DNA of 64,000 nt, from contig JADFUC010001677.1 of assembly GCA_019722365.1 (NCBI GenBank), positions 45,236 to 109,235 on the forward strand, in the 5' to 3' direction. A program made the position numbers and the translations under genes. How positions within the stretch are numbered: position 1 is the stretch's first letter; each line of letters begins with the position of its first letter. This DNA is from Lithospermum erythrorhizon (lineage: Eukaryota; Streptophyta; Magnoliopsida; Boraginales; Boraginaceae). Shown here piece after piece: positions 38,901-52,900 of the stretch. The notes beneath the pieces were generated by a model that searched no databases, was not told the origin of the DNA, and saw only the letters and a list, made by a program, of their open reading frames with translations.

Positions 38901-41900
38901 AAATCGAAATGCAAGTAACATACCTGAATACTGCAATCACGTTCCCCAAAGTGCACAACGTTGCCAAACTTGTCAGCCAAAACCTGTAAGACACATGCCC
39001 TAATCATTAAATTATGGAAGCTGCAAATGAAGTTTGATCAATACTAACAACCTTTCATTCATGATTAGAAAATCAAGTAATGTTATTATTACTGTTCTGA
39101 GGACCTACACATTCTCAAAAGAATAATTGTCAACACGTGTACAAACATACATGCATGGAAGGGAAACATAAAGATCACGTAAAGTGGATACCGAGTGTAA
39201 GGAGGGGACCATACCAAACTACTATGCAGCCAAGAATATGAAACATGTCTGGTCTATATCACATAATTTTGTCAGCTACTGATATGGCGTCTATACACCA
39301 GAAGGAAGATTAAATTGATCAGAAAAAAATTTGGTCAGGTCTGAAGCACAATTCGTGAGACAAGAGGCAATAGAAATTATTGTCAGTATAGAAGTATGAT
39401 GAGAGAGACAGATGTAAACACCATATACTGGTCATATCCTCAGAAATTATTATACTGTATCATTTAATATCAGCTACCTAATTTACCAGTATGACAAAGA
39501 AACAGAGCAGGAACAAAGGACCTGAGAAAATGAAAGCGGTAAGAGATTTAGCAAAATAATTTACCTGGAATTCAATGTGCCTTGGATTTATTATGCACTT
39601 CTCTAAATAAACCCCATCATTTCCAAATGCAGCAGCAGCCTCAGTCTGAGCTTGCTGTTGGGTGAAATTACCAGAAGCTCAAGTTATATACAAAGAAAGA
39701 GAAACATTCGATCAGCTTCATCTCTATGAGTTTGAATATACAATCATGAGTGGGGATGGGGTATTGTATACAACATAGATAGGATTTTTTTTTAAATAGA
39801 ACTCTAAGTTACAAATTCATGAGCTACCTTTGTATTTGGAATCATGGCGTTTCTGATGTCAAATATTTGTTGAGCAAGAGCGGCTAACAAAAATTGAAAG
39901 AGAAACGGCTCCAATTCTAAGAGATGTGGATGATCATGAATCGTTCTTTACAGATTCTCTTTTACCAAGGTAAAGACAAACATTGTTCAGCCACTAATGC
40001 AACAGCCTACTCATATACTAGGTCATATCTAATGAACAAATACAGTATCAAGGAAAACCATTAAATATTTAGCAACTAGAGTGCCTAAATACATGTAAAA
40101 AATAAAATCAAGTGATGTATTTATGATCTAAAATAGGAAAATCCAATGACAAGACAATACCTGTAACAGCTTTACAAACTCTGAAGGCTCCTTAGCAAGA
40201 CGCATTCCACGTCCTCCACCACCAGCAGTTGCCTTTATGACACGGATATTCAGAGCTAAGTAGAAACTTTTAATAAAGTAATATGATCACGGGTATGCTA
40301 AAAAATTACAAACAGAATAGAGATAAAGTGTTCAATAGGTTCCTCTTAAACTTTACTAGCAACAGTTTGTCAAATCCCAACTCTATTTTTTGTAGTGTTA
40401 TAGTATTCCAAAGTATGGTAAATATTACTCCATAATATAAAGCTTTTTAATCGTATGGACATTAACACTGACAGTCAAATTGTTCTCGATGCCCAAAGAT
40501 CATTCAACCAGCAATAGAGAGTGCACTAAAGCTATTTAAACCTTCAGTGAAGGAAAGTATAACTCGATAATTAGTTTTAATTTCGATAAGTAATAGAAAC
40601 ACAGACTAATTTTTAAGTGGCAGAACATATATATCCAATGATCCAAGGTATAGAGCGAAGCACACCATCTTCTACCTTTCATTGTGCTTCTTTACTTATG
40701 ATATTTTAAACTTCTATAAATGCAGAAAAGCTGTAGGGGGTGCATAGAGCAGTTCTACAACATATTTCAAACTTCAGTCAGTACAGTGCAAGATGCCATT
40801 CTTTCATAATATGAATCCCACCACACCCTACCTTACCAGAACAATACAAAACAAGGAGATGTCAAGTGAGCGTGAGTTTGATTTTTTATTTTTATTTTTT
40901 ATAAAACGGTACCTTTATCATTACTGGGTAACCTATCCCTTCTGCAACTCTTACTGCTTCTTCAGTACTCTGCAGTGAAAGAGGAATTTCAATACTACAA
41001 TACAATTTGATCAAACAAAAAAGGAAAGAAGAAACAAGAGAAATGTGTTCAAAGAATAAAGACAGATTGTAGTTATTTCACCAGACATATCTACCTGCAA
41101 TAATCCATCACTTCCTGGTACTGTTGGAACACCTGCATTCTTCATTGTATCACGGGCAGTTGCCTTGTCACCCATAACTCGGATACTATCCGGCTGCAAA
41201 ATATATATGTAATCACCAATCATTAATTGTATTCACTAACGAGCATTAACTGCTGCATACATGATTTATAATGTATTAAACCAGAAACAAGAAATAAACG
41301 CTAAAAGTGAAATTACAAAGACTGGTTTACAGCTTTTCTTTAGTATGGAAAAGAAAGCTCAAATGTCGATCTTTAACTGAATAAAGCAGATTCTAATCAT
41401 TTTCACAAACAATGCAAGAAAAAGTGATGAAGGGACTAATCCCAATAACCACACTTGAACGCAAGGACATCAACATCAGAGACATTGGAGTTTGAGTGAG
41501 CAGTAAAACAATGGTTTAACACAGATTAGATGTTATTAACATTAGTGGAAACAGACAAAAACAGTGCATCACGAGATCACAGTTTTTGTTTGCAGAAAAA
41601 ACTAATTAAGATCATTAATGAATCCCATAGTAAATAGTTTCAAGAAATAAGGTCATACAAACTTACATTTGGCCCAATGAAGTTGATTCCGTGCTCTCTG
41701 CACATCTCAACAAAAGCAGCATTTTCAGAGAGGAACCCATAACCAGGATGCAGCATCGTACATCCTCGGCTGATAGCAGCAGATAACACATTTGGGATTA
41801 CGAGATACCTGCAGGCAGATGGTCAAAACATCTTATGGAAATTCTAAGTGAACTACAAAGAGATAGTAACTACAGAAGAATATGGTGATCACATTCTACC

Positions 41901-43315
41901 ATTAAGAACAATGAGAATACTATCAAATTACATAGAGAAATTGAATAACACCATAATGGAAATAACAGAAATTAAAAATTTCCTTGCAATCTCTTTAAAG
42001 CAAGTGCATCTATTGAAATAAAAAATGGTCAGCATCTATTGAAATCATAGGTCATTAATCTAGCTTGAATAACAATAGGGTATCATAGTAACTTACGACT
42101 GGTTGCTGGGTGCTTCACCGATGCAAACAGCTTCATCAGCCAGTTTCACATGGAGGGCATCTTTATCAATAGTTGAGTAAACTGCAACACAAGGAATCCC
42201 CATTTCATTTGCAGTTCGGATCACTCGCACAGCTATCTCTCCTCTGTTTGCCACCAAAATCTTGTCAGCACGGCATTGTACAGAAAGAGCTCCCCCACGT
42301 CTGTTTGACTTGCTACTAACTCGAGAAGCCTGAATTTTCTGCCAGGGGAAGCTAACCTTGCTTCCTACCATGAAGCTGCACTGGGCACTACTAATGCCCC
42401 TTGTTCTCCCCATAAATAAACCCTTGAAAAAGAAATTTAGCAAAAAGAGATAGATCCAGTTATGCAGGAGGGATATAGAAAGAACACCACTATTAAATAA
42501 ATCTGTATAGAAACTAGTGCAATCAACAAAATTGCAACAACATTGGTCAAGCAACAAGATTTCATCAACATAATAAAGGTGAGGTTGAGAAGTTTTGTTC
42601 TTTTCTCTTGTTGGGAAACAAAGGGATCCAGCAAAGAATTCCAGGGAGCTTCTGTATACAATCAATCAGACCATAAGTGATATTTATTCAAAATGGATCG
42701 TACAAACATTAACATTAACATTCACATGCCCCAATGCTTAAAAGAGCCCTGCCTAAGCTGCAGTTAAGACCTGGATAAGATGCAATCTACGCTCAGAATA
42801 ACAGGGAGGTTGCTTCCGATAAATGTGCCACAAAAACAATATAAGAAAACAATATAAGAAACCTATATATGAATAATTAAGCATCCTACTATATGATCCA
42901 AAAGTAAGCAAAGCCGAGCTTCATAAGCTAATTGCCACAAGTGTGGAGAATCTTACACTTAAGCAGACTTCGGTTGCAAAAAATTTGGAGCAACTTGAAA
43001 TGTAAACTTATATTTTTTACAAGTAGGCAATTTCAAGCTTCCAAGCAATCTAGAGACTCCAACACAACTTACCCAACAGCCCAAAACGAAAAAGTTAAAA
43101 TCCCGAATAAGCTTCAAGACAACTTACAAGCTCAAAATTTTCTTGATTTTACACCAATATGTGTGGAGCTCAAAAAGCATAGCGCATTAAATATATGAAG
43201 ATTCAAACTTTACCACTCAGAACAACATAAAATCGTTAACTATGAGTGAAAATGAGGTTACAGGAGTTGATGGGCAGATTGATTTGGTACAAAACGACAT
43301 TGTAGCAGAATCCAT
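35912..43315 (-). CDS. CAC2: Biotin carboxylase subunit of plastid acetyl-CoA carboxylase (complete, 16 coding exons)
   Basis: This enzyme carboxylates the biotin of BCCP using ATP and bicarbonate, the first half-reaction of heteromeric acetyl-CoA carboxylase in plastid fatty acid synthesis. The coding exons are 43315-43262, 42422-42097, 41808-41667, 41193-41095, 40969-40913, 40232-40161, 39654-39565, 38983-38924, 37846-37661, 37552-37460, 37344-37263, 37065-36959, 36750-36675, 36347-36301, 36215-36153 and 35965-35912. All introns are GT-AG. The total is 1608 bases, or 535 residues, the usual plant length. Residues 1-70 are a Ser-, Arg-rich transit peptide. The core starts at [13 protein letters not shown] (72). 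The ATP loop is [11 protein letters not shown] (K226). RRNQK is at 301-305. The catalytic residues E343, E356, N358, R360 and E364 ([12 protein letters not shown]) are present, as is R406 (ECRINAED). It looks fully functional. The start was chosen because exon 1 gives the family's MDSA start. Confidence 0.97.
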
Positions 43316-43600
43316 TGTCCAAATAAAGTTTGTCTAGAATTTCCTACAAAACAAGAACAATTAACAGTTTAACACACAATAGTGGACAAACAAAGTGAAA
43401 CAGAAAAGAGATAATAATTTTAAGACATACCCAACAAAGTAAATGTTGTGAAATTGATTTGTTTTCTTGATGAAGATGTAAAATGAAAGGATTGATATAT
43501 TATATGATGAAAAATGTCCGATAAAAACTAGGAAGTTGAGTGTTTCTTTGTTCGGTACTAATTGAATCATCCGCCCACCCTTAGAGCTCTGAGTAACTCG
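43316..43600 (-). promoter_or_regulatory. 5' UTR with its own intron, and probable promoter side
   Basis: Upstream of the ATG the minus strand shows tgttttgtag then gaaattc (acceptor, exon from 43343) and ttgttgg then gtatgtctt (donor after 43431). This predicts a short 5' UTR intron at 43344-43430, 87 bases, AT-rich. The upstream UTR exon begins somewhere near 43560-43600. No convincing TATA box was assigned. Splice sites were read directly; the transcription start is a guess. Confidence 0.55.
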
Positions 43601-44511
43601 AAACTCGGGCCAAAATCTGGCTTGAAAATCAACTTGAAATTAAATCGGTCATATTTTGATCCGAAGTAATGACTGGAGTCTGGAAGTATAGTAGATTATA
43701 GGGGACAGGACAATAAGAATGGTCTTCATTTTTATTTGGCTTATTGGTCGGGATACGGCAATCTGCCCGAACTTCATTTTATCTTGTTTGGTACTTTCTT
43801 TTGTCTAGGTACCCTAATTTTCTACTTCTAAATACATATCAAATTACTATATTACCCTAAAATGTATTAAATTTATATAACCATGCATCCTTACATTATA
43901 TCATGTTAATAAAATGTTAAAATGACATGCTACTCCCTCATTAAATGACATTTTATCCTAATACTACACTAAGATGGGTGACTAAAGATAAGTAACATTT
44001 TAAACATATTTTACATACTTAAAATAAACTTCCACCACTTCTTTAACACACCACATCCTACCCCCACCCCCTCTCATCCCCTACCCCCTCACCCCACCTT
44101 ACCCTATAGCCCCCACCTTACCCTACCAAAGTTGCAATACTTCTTCCACTTTATTTTATTTTTTATTTAATTTTCAAATCAAAATTTTGATAATAAATTA
44201 TATTTTATTCTTTGTCTAATAAATACAACTTTGTATATCATTGGAGTAGTTTTTAAAAAATATTTTCATAATACTATTTTCTTGTAATTTTTCATATTTA
44301 ACTAAAAAATACTTTACACAAGCTTAACTTTGATAAAAAATATTATTTAAAAAATAATACTATTTTAAAATATTATTTAAAAAATATCATGCGATCCATT
44401 GATTCCCCTTTGAGTTATCCAATAGAACAACATGTCGATGAAAAGATACTGATATTCTTGAGTCCAGTTTGAGTTATTCAACAATATGAAGAAAATTTAT
44501 GTTCATTTAAC
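43601..44511. other. Upstream intergenic DNA of the biotin carboxylase gene
   Basis: No gene is seen. A C-rich stretch (44060-44125, ccccaccc-type repeats) is followed by AT-rich sequence to 44400. The promoter of the minus-strand gene should lie at its left end. Confidence 0.5.
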
Positions 44512-44888
44512 TTAGGCCGTAGTTATCAACCTGCATCGACGCTGATGGAATGCCAGCGGTGAGTGGCCTTTCTTCTGCATCACATCTATATTAGTCGCTG
44601 AGATCGGGACGGCGCCTTCGCAGCAAAGTTCGCTTACTCGCGACCACACGGTAAGAGGTCTCAAATCCTTCTTCGCTGTCAATATCGTTGTTTGTCTCAT
44701 CGGTCATTTATTCAATCCAATTGGACTTAAGTCCCAGTTACCGACCTGTGTCCGCTTGCCAGTGGCTCGTTCAATGTCGCTGGCGGAGCTGGGGCGAGGC
44801 ATTTGCACTACGACCGTTCAATCGCAATCACTCCGACGACAAGCTTAGCGCTTGTCAAAAGGACCAACCACCGACAAAGGCTTTTTAG
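44512..44888. other. GC-richer unassigned patch next to the retrotransposon
   Basis: About 380 bases with clearly more G and C than either side, abutting the TGTAACG end of the LTR at 44889. Frames of 62 (minus, 44512-44700) and 66 (plus, 44688-44888) codons show no motif I know. It could be an older mobile-element piece or a gene fragment. Confidence 0.3.
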
Positions 44889-47278
44889 TGTAACGACTCA
44901 CCCCAAGTCGGCTCGAGGTTAAGATCATTAACAACCCAGACACCGTGAGTCACCAATCACGGATACAACAAATATGACATGTCATGCTATCAAACAAACT
45001 TCTATTCCATCGCTGCCCAACAACACATCCAATAAAATAACGCATACGTATCACAACCACCCGAATAATACAACCCAAGTGATATACTAGAAATCCAAAA
45101 TACAACATAAAGAAAAGTATGAAACTTAATCTGGCCAATATAATACAACACACCCGCCTAGAAATATACAACCGACAACAAAGTGGAATGATCGGGACGA
45201 GGACTTCCTATGCCACCACCGCCTCACCTATGATTCCATGCACAAAGAAAGGCATCTCAACCACCTCAACGACGCTCCAGAGACTCTGTAAGTACGAAAT
45301 GCCCGCCCATAGAGAATAGGGAGTCAGCTATTAAGCTGAGTGAATACAAATACCACAGATTTGGTTCCATCACATATTTTCAGGCTGATATATATATATA
45401 TATATACGCAATTATTAACCAAGTTACATAATGAATAACTGTCCAAAAGTCACATAGAATCCTCTTATACAGTGTTACATGACGCCATACACGAGATTAT
45501 ATTCATAAATAACGATATTAATTCTAAGTGGAAACAGTCTTAACACACACACAGGCATCAAATGAGGAATCCACCTCCACAAATAATACACATACGAGAA
45601 TCCACCTTCAAATAATACACATACGAATCCACCTCCAAATAATACACATAGGAATCCACCTCCAAATAATCAAACGAGGCCTCCACCTCCATCCTCCTAA
45701 TCGAGGCTACACCCCCTCAATGCGCATACTCACACCAAACCTCCCGAATCCACTCAGCTACCCACACAATATGCACACCACGCCTAAACCTCCCGGTCAA
45801 TTACCTACCCGCAAATAACACACAAAGCAATCATAACATCCGCACACAAACCACACACAAAGATAATACCACACACATACCACACACACAAACATTAATA
45901 ACCACACAATCCCATAACATGAACCATACTCAAAACTATCTCATAATGCAAATCTTAATCTCAATGATCTCATAACATAACTCATAATCATAGTTATCTC
46001 ATAATATCAATCAAATCTCGATTATTTCATAACATGCACAAACTACAATTTCACATAATATCAATCATGTCGCCATACACATATCGAATAGTCTCAAACA
46101 ACACACGCAAAATATATAACATGATATATATATAAGCGAAAGGTCCCTTATCGCGAGATTTGTACTACCTCGAGCCTCCAACAAGAAGAATGATACTCTA
46201 GGCAAATTCCTCGCGGTTTCGATCCAAAGTTAACTCCTATTCAAAGAAATTATACATTATAACACATCTGTAGAATAACTTCTCTTAACATCTATATAAA
46301 CCTCGAAAGCGTTATACTCCCATCTCACGATTCAACTACAACTCTGAAGAATCATCCTATTCCCAAGATTGATATACACTTAACATTCCAACGTACTATA
46401 TTCCACCGCCAACTTCGTAAAATCTCTCAATATTCGTCACTTTGCTACCCCAACAATAACATCTTAAGCACATTCTAATCAACTAAATAAATCAATCGAT
46501 AATTAATTAATCCATTAATTACAACCTCCAATTCAAACACTAAATGCTATACTCTAACTTTCCCTCAAACTTTCAATCCAATCTCTATCTATCCAAATTC
46601 AAACCAATAATTTTATTCCTAAATAACTATATTAAGGTCCTCTAACTCATATTACAATTTAGGTTAATTTAAGAATAAGTCAACAAAGGTCAACCCTCAA
46701 ATTACACCACTTAACCCCAACAATCACTTAAAATCACCTCTAATCTCAAACTAAACTTAGATAACATTTATATACTATAATAAAGTCAAGATCTAAAAGT
46801 CAACACAAAAGTCAAACTATATAAAAAGTCAACTCAAGCCTAAATGATTTAGATTCAAGATTAAACTCATACCTTTCGTAACCTTAAGACGGGGAACAGA
46901 TTATGAAGCTAGATTCCACAAGATTTGACAAGAAAAAGAAAATCAAGGAAAATGTGGAGAGGGAGGTTCGGCCTCTTTGCCAAGGGAAGAACAAATTTTT
47001 TTGTGATAAGGTTAAATGATGATAGATTAAAAGTTAAAGGAGGAAAGGAAGCCAGCTAATTTTATGGAGTTTGGTCTCGCTTTTGTTCAGAATTTCGCTT
47101 TCTCGGTTTACCAACCTAATTCGAACACGAGTCAAATTAAATTTCTATTCTCAAATTATATTATCGCTCAACCCATATTATCATTACTCCATTAAAATTT
47201 TAACTTTAACCGCAAAACACTCAACCGGGCAACTAGAATCACATTAAGACAAATGCTTATACGGAACGGGTTATTTCA
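44889..47278 (-). repeat. 3' LTR of the complete Tekay-type element
   Basis: The ends are TGTAACGACTCA and ACGGGTTATTTCA on the plus strand, a proper TG...CA pair. It contains the 29-bp minisatellite (45560-45690), the second array (45915-46040) and a short (TA)n run at 45386-45405. Confidence 0.88.
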
Positions 47279-47292
47279 GTCTCCCCACCTAA
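47279..47292 (-). other. Polypurine tract
   Basis: The minus strand reads ttaggtggggagac, directly before the LTR start TGAAATAACC. It follows the gaatttcgaggacgaaatt segment often seen at the end of plant chromovirus coding regions. Confidence 0.85.
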
Positions 47293-47417
47293 TAAAATTT
47301 CGTCCTCGAAATTTACTCAACACCCCCGCGCCCCATACCCAACACACAAACTCAACCTCAAAGTAAACGATATACTACACATACTATAGTACAAAGTTTA
47401 AGAACTAACCTTCTGCT

Positions 47418-50400
47418 TCGAAAAGATGTGGATACTGACTTCTGACATCCTCCTCTCGTTCCCATGTAGCTTCCTCCACTCGTTGATTTCGCCACAACAC
47501 CTTCTACTAAAAGCCAGCCTTTATTTCGCAACACTTTTCCTTACGATCAAGAATTTTCATCGGTTTCTCTTCATAATGCAAGTCCTCTCCAAGCTCCACC
47601 GGGTCAGACTCTAAGATACGGGATTCGCCCGGAATATACTTCCTCAAACATGACACATGGAACATTATGAATTGCCCAACGCCGAGGCAACGCCAAACGA
47701 TAGGCCACCGGACCAACTCTGCCCACAATCTCATACGGACCAATATATCGTGGACTCAACTTCCCTCTCTTCCCGAATCTCAACACACCTTTCCACGGGG
47801 ATATTCTCAAGAATACTTTATCACCAATTTCAAAGGTTAAATCCACCCGGCGACGATCTGCATACATCTTTTGTCTATCCTGCGCCACTTTCAGATGTTG
47901 CTGTATCAATTTTATTCTCTCCACCGACCTTTCCACCAACTCAGAACCGTACACTTTTCTATCTCCTACTATTCCAACAAACCGAGTCCTACATTTCCTC
48001 ACAGATAATGCCTCAAATGGTGCCATCCTAATACCGGCGTGGAAACTATTATTATATGCAACTCCATTTTTAGGCACTATCATCCCAATTCCCAAAAAAA
48101 TTCAACACACAGCCCGCAAATATATCCTCCAACGTTGGAATTGTTCTCTGACGCTTCCATATGATCAGGATGAAATGATGTACTCGATCAATCTCCTCCC
48201 ATCGCTTGGAAATTCTTTCCAAACTGGAGGTGAATCTAGTATTCAATCTCGATACGTTCTGATACCGCACTCCATGTGTAATCGCAACACCTGATCCACA
48301 TACAACTCCGCCAACCGCTCAAGACCGCGAAATGCATTTAATTGGTAAGAAATGAGCCGATTGACAACATCCACTATCACCCAAATGTCATTCTTTCTCA
48401 ACGCCCTCGAGTCCAAAACAAAGTCCATCGTGAATACGCTCCCAAGTCCACTCTCAATGTGGCGGGTCAGAATAGCTCCCGCCTGATGCCTGTTCTATTT
48501 TCACCGTTGACAAGTCGACATTTGATACAAATTCAAAGAATTCCCCCTCTTCTGTCAGCCACCAATACATCAGCTTCTTAAGTCTCTATACATCTTTGTA
48601 CCAATTCGGACGATACTTTATGGAGCATTACGAGCTTCAGCCCAAAATCTCCTTTTTCAACTCCCCGAGAATAAAGTACCTAATAATCTACCATGTATCA
48701 GGCGTGGCCTCCATCATCTCACCACAAAGTCCGATTCGGCTCGCTTTCACTCTCCAATTATTTTTGCAATTTCTCATCTTTTGTCAGTCTCCTCAAGTAT
48801 TCGATCAAAAGAACCGGCTCGAACTCTTATTTCGCGCCAAACCGCCATCGAATTCTTACTCCGGAATTAACACCGAAGCTGTTTCCATTTCATTTAATGG
48901 CTCCTTAATCTTCCCCTTACGACTAACGACGCCCACCACATTCGCTTCTCCCAAGAGATGACATTACCAATGGAAACATCATAATCACTAATAAACTCCA
49001 TCCATCTTCGCTGCCTCAGATTCAAATCTCTCTGCGTCGGGAGGTATTTCAAACTTTTGTGATCAGTAAAAATTTTGCAAGTCACCCCATACAAATAATG
49101 CCTCCAAATCTTAAGTGCGAACACAATTGCAGCTAGTTCCAAGTCGTGTGTCGGATAGTTTTTCTCATGATTTTTGAACTGTCGCCATGCATAAGCTACC
49201 ACCTTATCATGTTGCATGAGCACACATCCCAACCCCTGATGTGAAGCATCACTATACACGACGTGAGCCATCCTCTGCCCCGACGAAGAGTCAACATCGC
49301 GCTGCAATACTTTCTTTCAACTCATCAAAGACCGCTCACAATCCTCACTCCAAACAAACGAACTCCCTTTCGTCAACCTCGCTGACGTGGGCAATAATCG
49401 AGAAGTCTTCAGATAAATTTATAGTATCCCGCTAGATCTAGAAAACTTTGTATTTCAAGAATACTAGCGGTCGCTCCTAATTCATCACGCCTTCAACTTT
49501 TTGAGGATCAACACTTATACCCTCCCCGAAATCACATGGCCTGCAAACCGCACTTCTTTCCCAAACTGCACCACACTTGGAAAATTTAGCATATAATTCA
49601 TTTTTCCTCAAAGTCCTCAAAGACACCCTCAAGTGTCTTCATGCTCTCCTCACTACCGTAATATATCAAAATGTCATCACCTAACACCACCACAAATTTA
49701 TCCAGCAGAAATGAACACCCGATTCATAAGGTCCATAAACTGGCAGGGCATTCACAACCCAAACTAGATACTAAAAACTCAGAGCTCCATATCTCGCTTC
49801 CCTAAATGCCGACTTCGATACATCATCCTCCTTAATCCTCAACCGACGTGTACCGACCTCAAGTCAATCTTAGAAAATTTCGGCATCCTTCAATTGATCA
49901 AACAGATCATCAATTTAGCAACGGATATCGACATTCTTAATTGCTACTTTGTTCAACCGTCTATAATCGATACACAACCTCAAAGATCCATCTTTCTTCT
50001 CGACAAACGACACCTGAGCACCCTGCAAGCGAACTACTCGGGTCGAATGAATCCCTTTATCCAACAATTCCTCGCAATTGCGTTCAACCTTCAACTCGCA
50101 GAGCCATTCTATATGTTATAGAAATCGAGTACTACCAGAATTAATTCTATGGAAAACTCCACCTCTCGCACGTATAGTTCCGTAACTCAGAAACACATCA
50201 ACATACTCTCTCTCACAACACGCACCTCTCCCTCAACCGACCTTCTCCTTACTTGTGTCGACAACATGAGCAAGATAACCTACACATCCACTTCTCAAAG
50301 ATCTTAATATGTAAAACGAGACAAGAGGGAAAGAATTTTTCATCACCTAGGAAGAAGATCTTAGATTTACTGTGACGATATTTCAATCTTCTTAAGATGA

Positions 50401-50750
50401 CAATCATCACCGCATGATGTCTCCCTAACCAACTACCCTTTAATAAGATCAAAATCATTCATCTCAAAAAAGTGCAATAAATCTATCTCCAAACATTGAT
50501 TTCTCAATACTTATGGCAATTTCTAAGTACCACTAATCTTGCATTCTTTCCACCGAGTTAGAATTGTAGCGGCTCAGTAAGAATTTCAATGAAGTTTTAG
50601 GAATACTGGGAAAATTTCGTAGATATGAAAGAATTTGAAGTGTGCTCCTAATCAAACACTACTTTGCTTCCAACCCACATGCTAAAGTACCTGTGACTAC
50701 CTGGGAATCCTAAGCCTCGCCGGGTAATCGCAAATATCCGCCCAACGACT
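47418..50750 (-). pseudogene. Tekay-type pol: RT, RNase H, integrase, chromodomain (broken)
   Basis: From right to left: the RT start is near 50070-49985 (ELLDKG, later FVEKKD). The RT catalytic block near 49650-49700 reads FVVVLGDDILIYY, keeping both Asp residues. RNase H at 49307-48894 is one long frame with [36 protein letters not shown] and FTDHKSLKY. The integrase core is near 48430-48340 (MDFVLDSRALRKNDIWVIVD). The integrase C-terminus at 48095-47604 is a 163-codon frame with YNNSFHAGIRMAPFEAL and KLSPRYIGPYEIVGRV. The chromodomain is at 47580-47420 (PMKILDRKEK, then LWRNQRVEEATWERE). Frames are separated by stops and indels, so no functional polyprotein is possible. These are the best preserved retroelement domains in the window. 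Confidence 0.88.
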
Positions 50751-52900
50751 AGTTCCCATTCATCCCGACCTGTCTCCAAAGAACTTACACGCGATTACTC
50801 CCAACTCCTCGCCCAAAGCTTCCTCTACCGGATCGACCTCACGACTTCCTTGATAGCCTCCTCTCGCTCTGGGCTTCCCTCGAGGAAACGTGCTAGCACT
50901 CCCACTAACACTCGCCTCTCCGGGGACATCACCGCACGCGCTTCCTTCCGGCGACATCGAGCAGCGCACTACAACCCCTGCCTCGGCATTCCGCAGCCTC
51001 CGTGACCCGGCTTACCACAACGAAAACACCCATAGTCACTCGCTCCCCGGGAGCACCTCTCTCCGAGATCCCGACCGGTTTAAAAGACCCGGGGCATAGA
51101 AACAAAGAAATAATAATCGAGAATTAGTAACAGAGTTAACGAACCGACTCGTCAGACGGCCGCTACGCGACGGACGCCCCTCGAAACCCAAAACTCGACG
51201 GCCACCCATCTTGGTGTCACATATCTTCCTCTTTCTCCCCACTAACCGACACTCACCAAATCCATCTCTACCACTGTAGTGCATCATTCACTAGTTCACG
51301 GAAGTTGTATAATTCTCGAGTGACAACTCCGCGGATCTCCCAGCTCATTCCATCCCCGAATCTTCTCGATCCTCTTCCCTCAAAGAGGATTCACCTCCGG
51401 AAGTAGACGCCAGATCGACCTTTCTCGTAGTCGCCATACCCCGCCTCCTTGCTCGAGCCGATCACTCCTCTCTGTGAGCCGACATATGCACCCTTTAAGC
51501 ACAAAAGCTCCCGAAATAATTCCACTTAACTGATCCCACAACATCGTGTCCGCCCACCGCAATCAAAGATCGGTGTACATTCACCAATCTCGAGCTCCAC
51601 CGTGTAATCTCAGAGCCGCGAATATGGTCTCAACTCCCCAAGAACTCCTATATGCTCAAATATACTCTCCAAGTCTCGAACGAACTATAATGCCCGGATG
51701 TGAGAATCATCTGCAACTTCACAGTCCCGCCCAAAAACGGTCAACAACTTACTATGTAACTCCACTTCCCCGGCTCAAATGGTCAAAGCACTACGGCCCC
51801 TCGATCTCCACCAATATTTACCCTGCATCCTCGTGGGTCCGACACTGGGGCTCATCACGCTACAATGCTATCCACATTTTCTACCACTGCACCTCTACCA
51901 CTTCCGCACCTCTCGGCAGCCTCCCCTATCATGCCCCACCGCACCTTTGGCAAAGACTCTAATCGAATAGACCTACATGGGTGAATCCCCAATGCCTACA
52001 AAATAACAAAAGAAAGGAAATATCAGACCCCACAAGAAAACCCCTATATCGACAACTCTCTAACAACTATCAACCTAGGCACATAACCACACAAGACACC
52101 ATAAAGCACTCAACCTGCAGCCTCGATAATTAAATCAGAACGACCGACCCCAAGCTCCTACTATCCCTAAACCTCTCGATCCTCTCTCTGTGAGTCGACA
52201 CCGACCTTTTCTCTCGCAGTCATTTACTCGCGCCCTTGCTTGCCCGGATCAATTCTCTCTCTGTGAGCCGACATGCACCTTAAGCACAAAGCCTCCTCTA
52301 AATAATTCCACCTAACCGATCCCACACAACACCGTGTCCCGCCCAAACAAGAATCAAGGATCTGCACATTCTCCCACCAATCTCAGCCCACCATGTAATT
52401 TGTAAGTCAGCGAATACGGTCCTCAACTCCCCAAGAACTCCCATGCTCAAATATACTCCAAGTCTCGAATGAACTCTAAGGCCCGAATAGGAGAATCGCC
52501 TCCGACAAACTTTATGTGGTCCCGCCAGAAGCAACAACAACTTACTCGTAACTCCACTTCCCCGCCTGCCGACAGTACTCACGGCCCCACCCCACCAACA
52601 TTTACCCCAGAATCCTGTGGTCCCACGCTAGGCTCATCACTGCCTACAATGCTATCCACATTTCCCCGCATCCTGCAAGTAACTCCCCACCACCTCCGGC
52701 ACTGCAGCCTCCCCTCGTCAAGAATTCCTCACGCACCTCCTCAAAGACCCAACCCGAACAGACCTACAGCGGCATCCCCAATAAATAACAAAAGAAAGGA
52801 AAGATCGACCACGCAAGAAACCCCACATCGAATTCACTCTCTAACAACTATCAACCCAGGGTAATACAATCACAAGCACACCATAAAGCTCTCGAACCTA
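50751..52900 (-). pseudogene. Tekay-type gag and leader (broken, 5' part duplicated)
   Basis: Protease and zinc-knuckle remnants lie left of about 51300, aligning with 29700-30650 of the truncated copy. The start of gag plus leader is present twice (51355-52157 and 52160-52930). Frames up to 138 codons on the opposite strand are shadows. Gag is assigned by its position between the primer site and pol and by collinearity with the other copies; I see no intact capsid motif. Confidence 0.65.

Noticed and set aside
43930..43945. Stowaway-type MITE end (ctccctc) in the biotin carboxylase upstream region
   Set aside because: Only one short motif is present, and no inverted partner (gagggag) was found nearby.
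47657..48031. 124-codon plus-strand frame as a gene
   Set aside because: It is the reverse strand of a clear integrase C-terminal frame.
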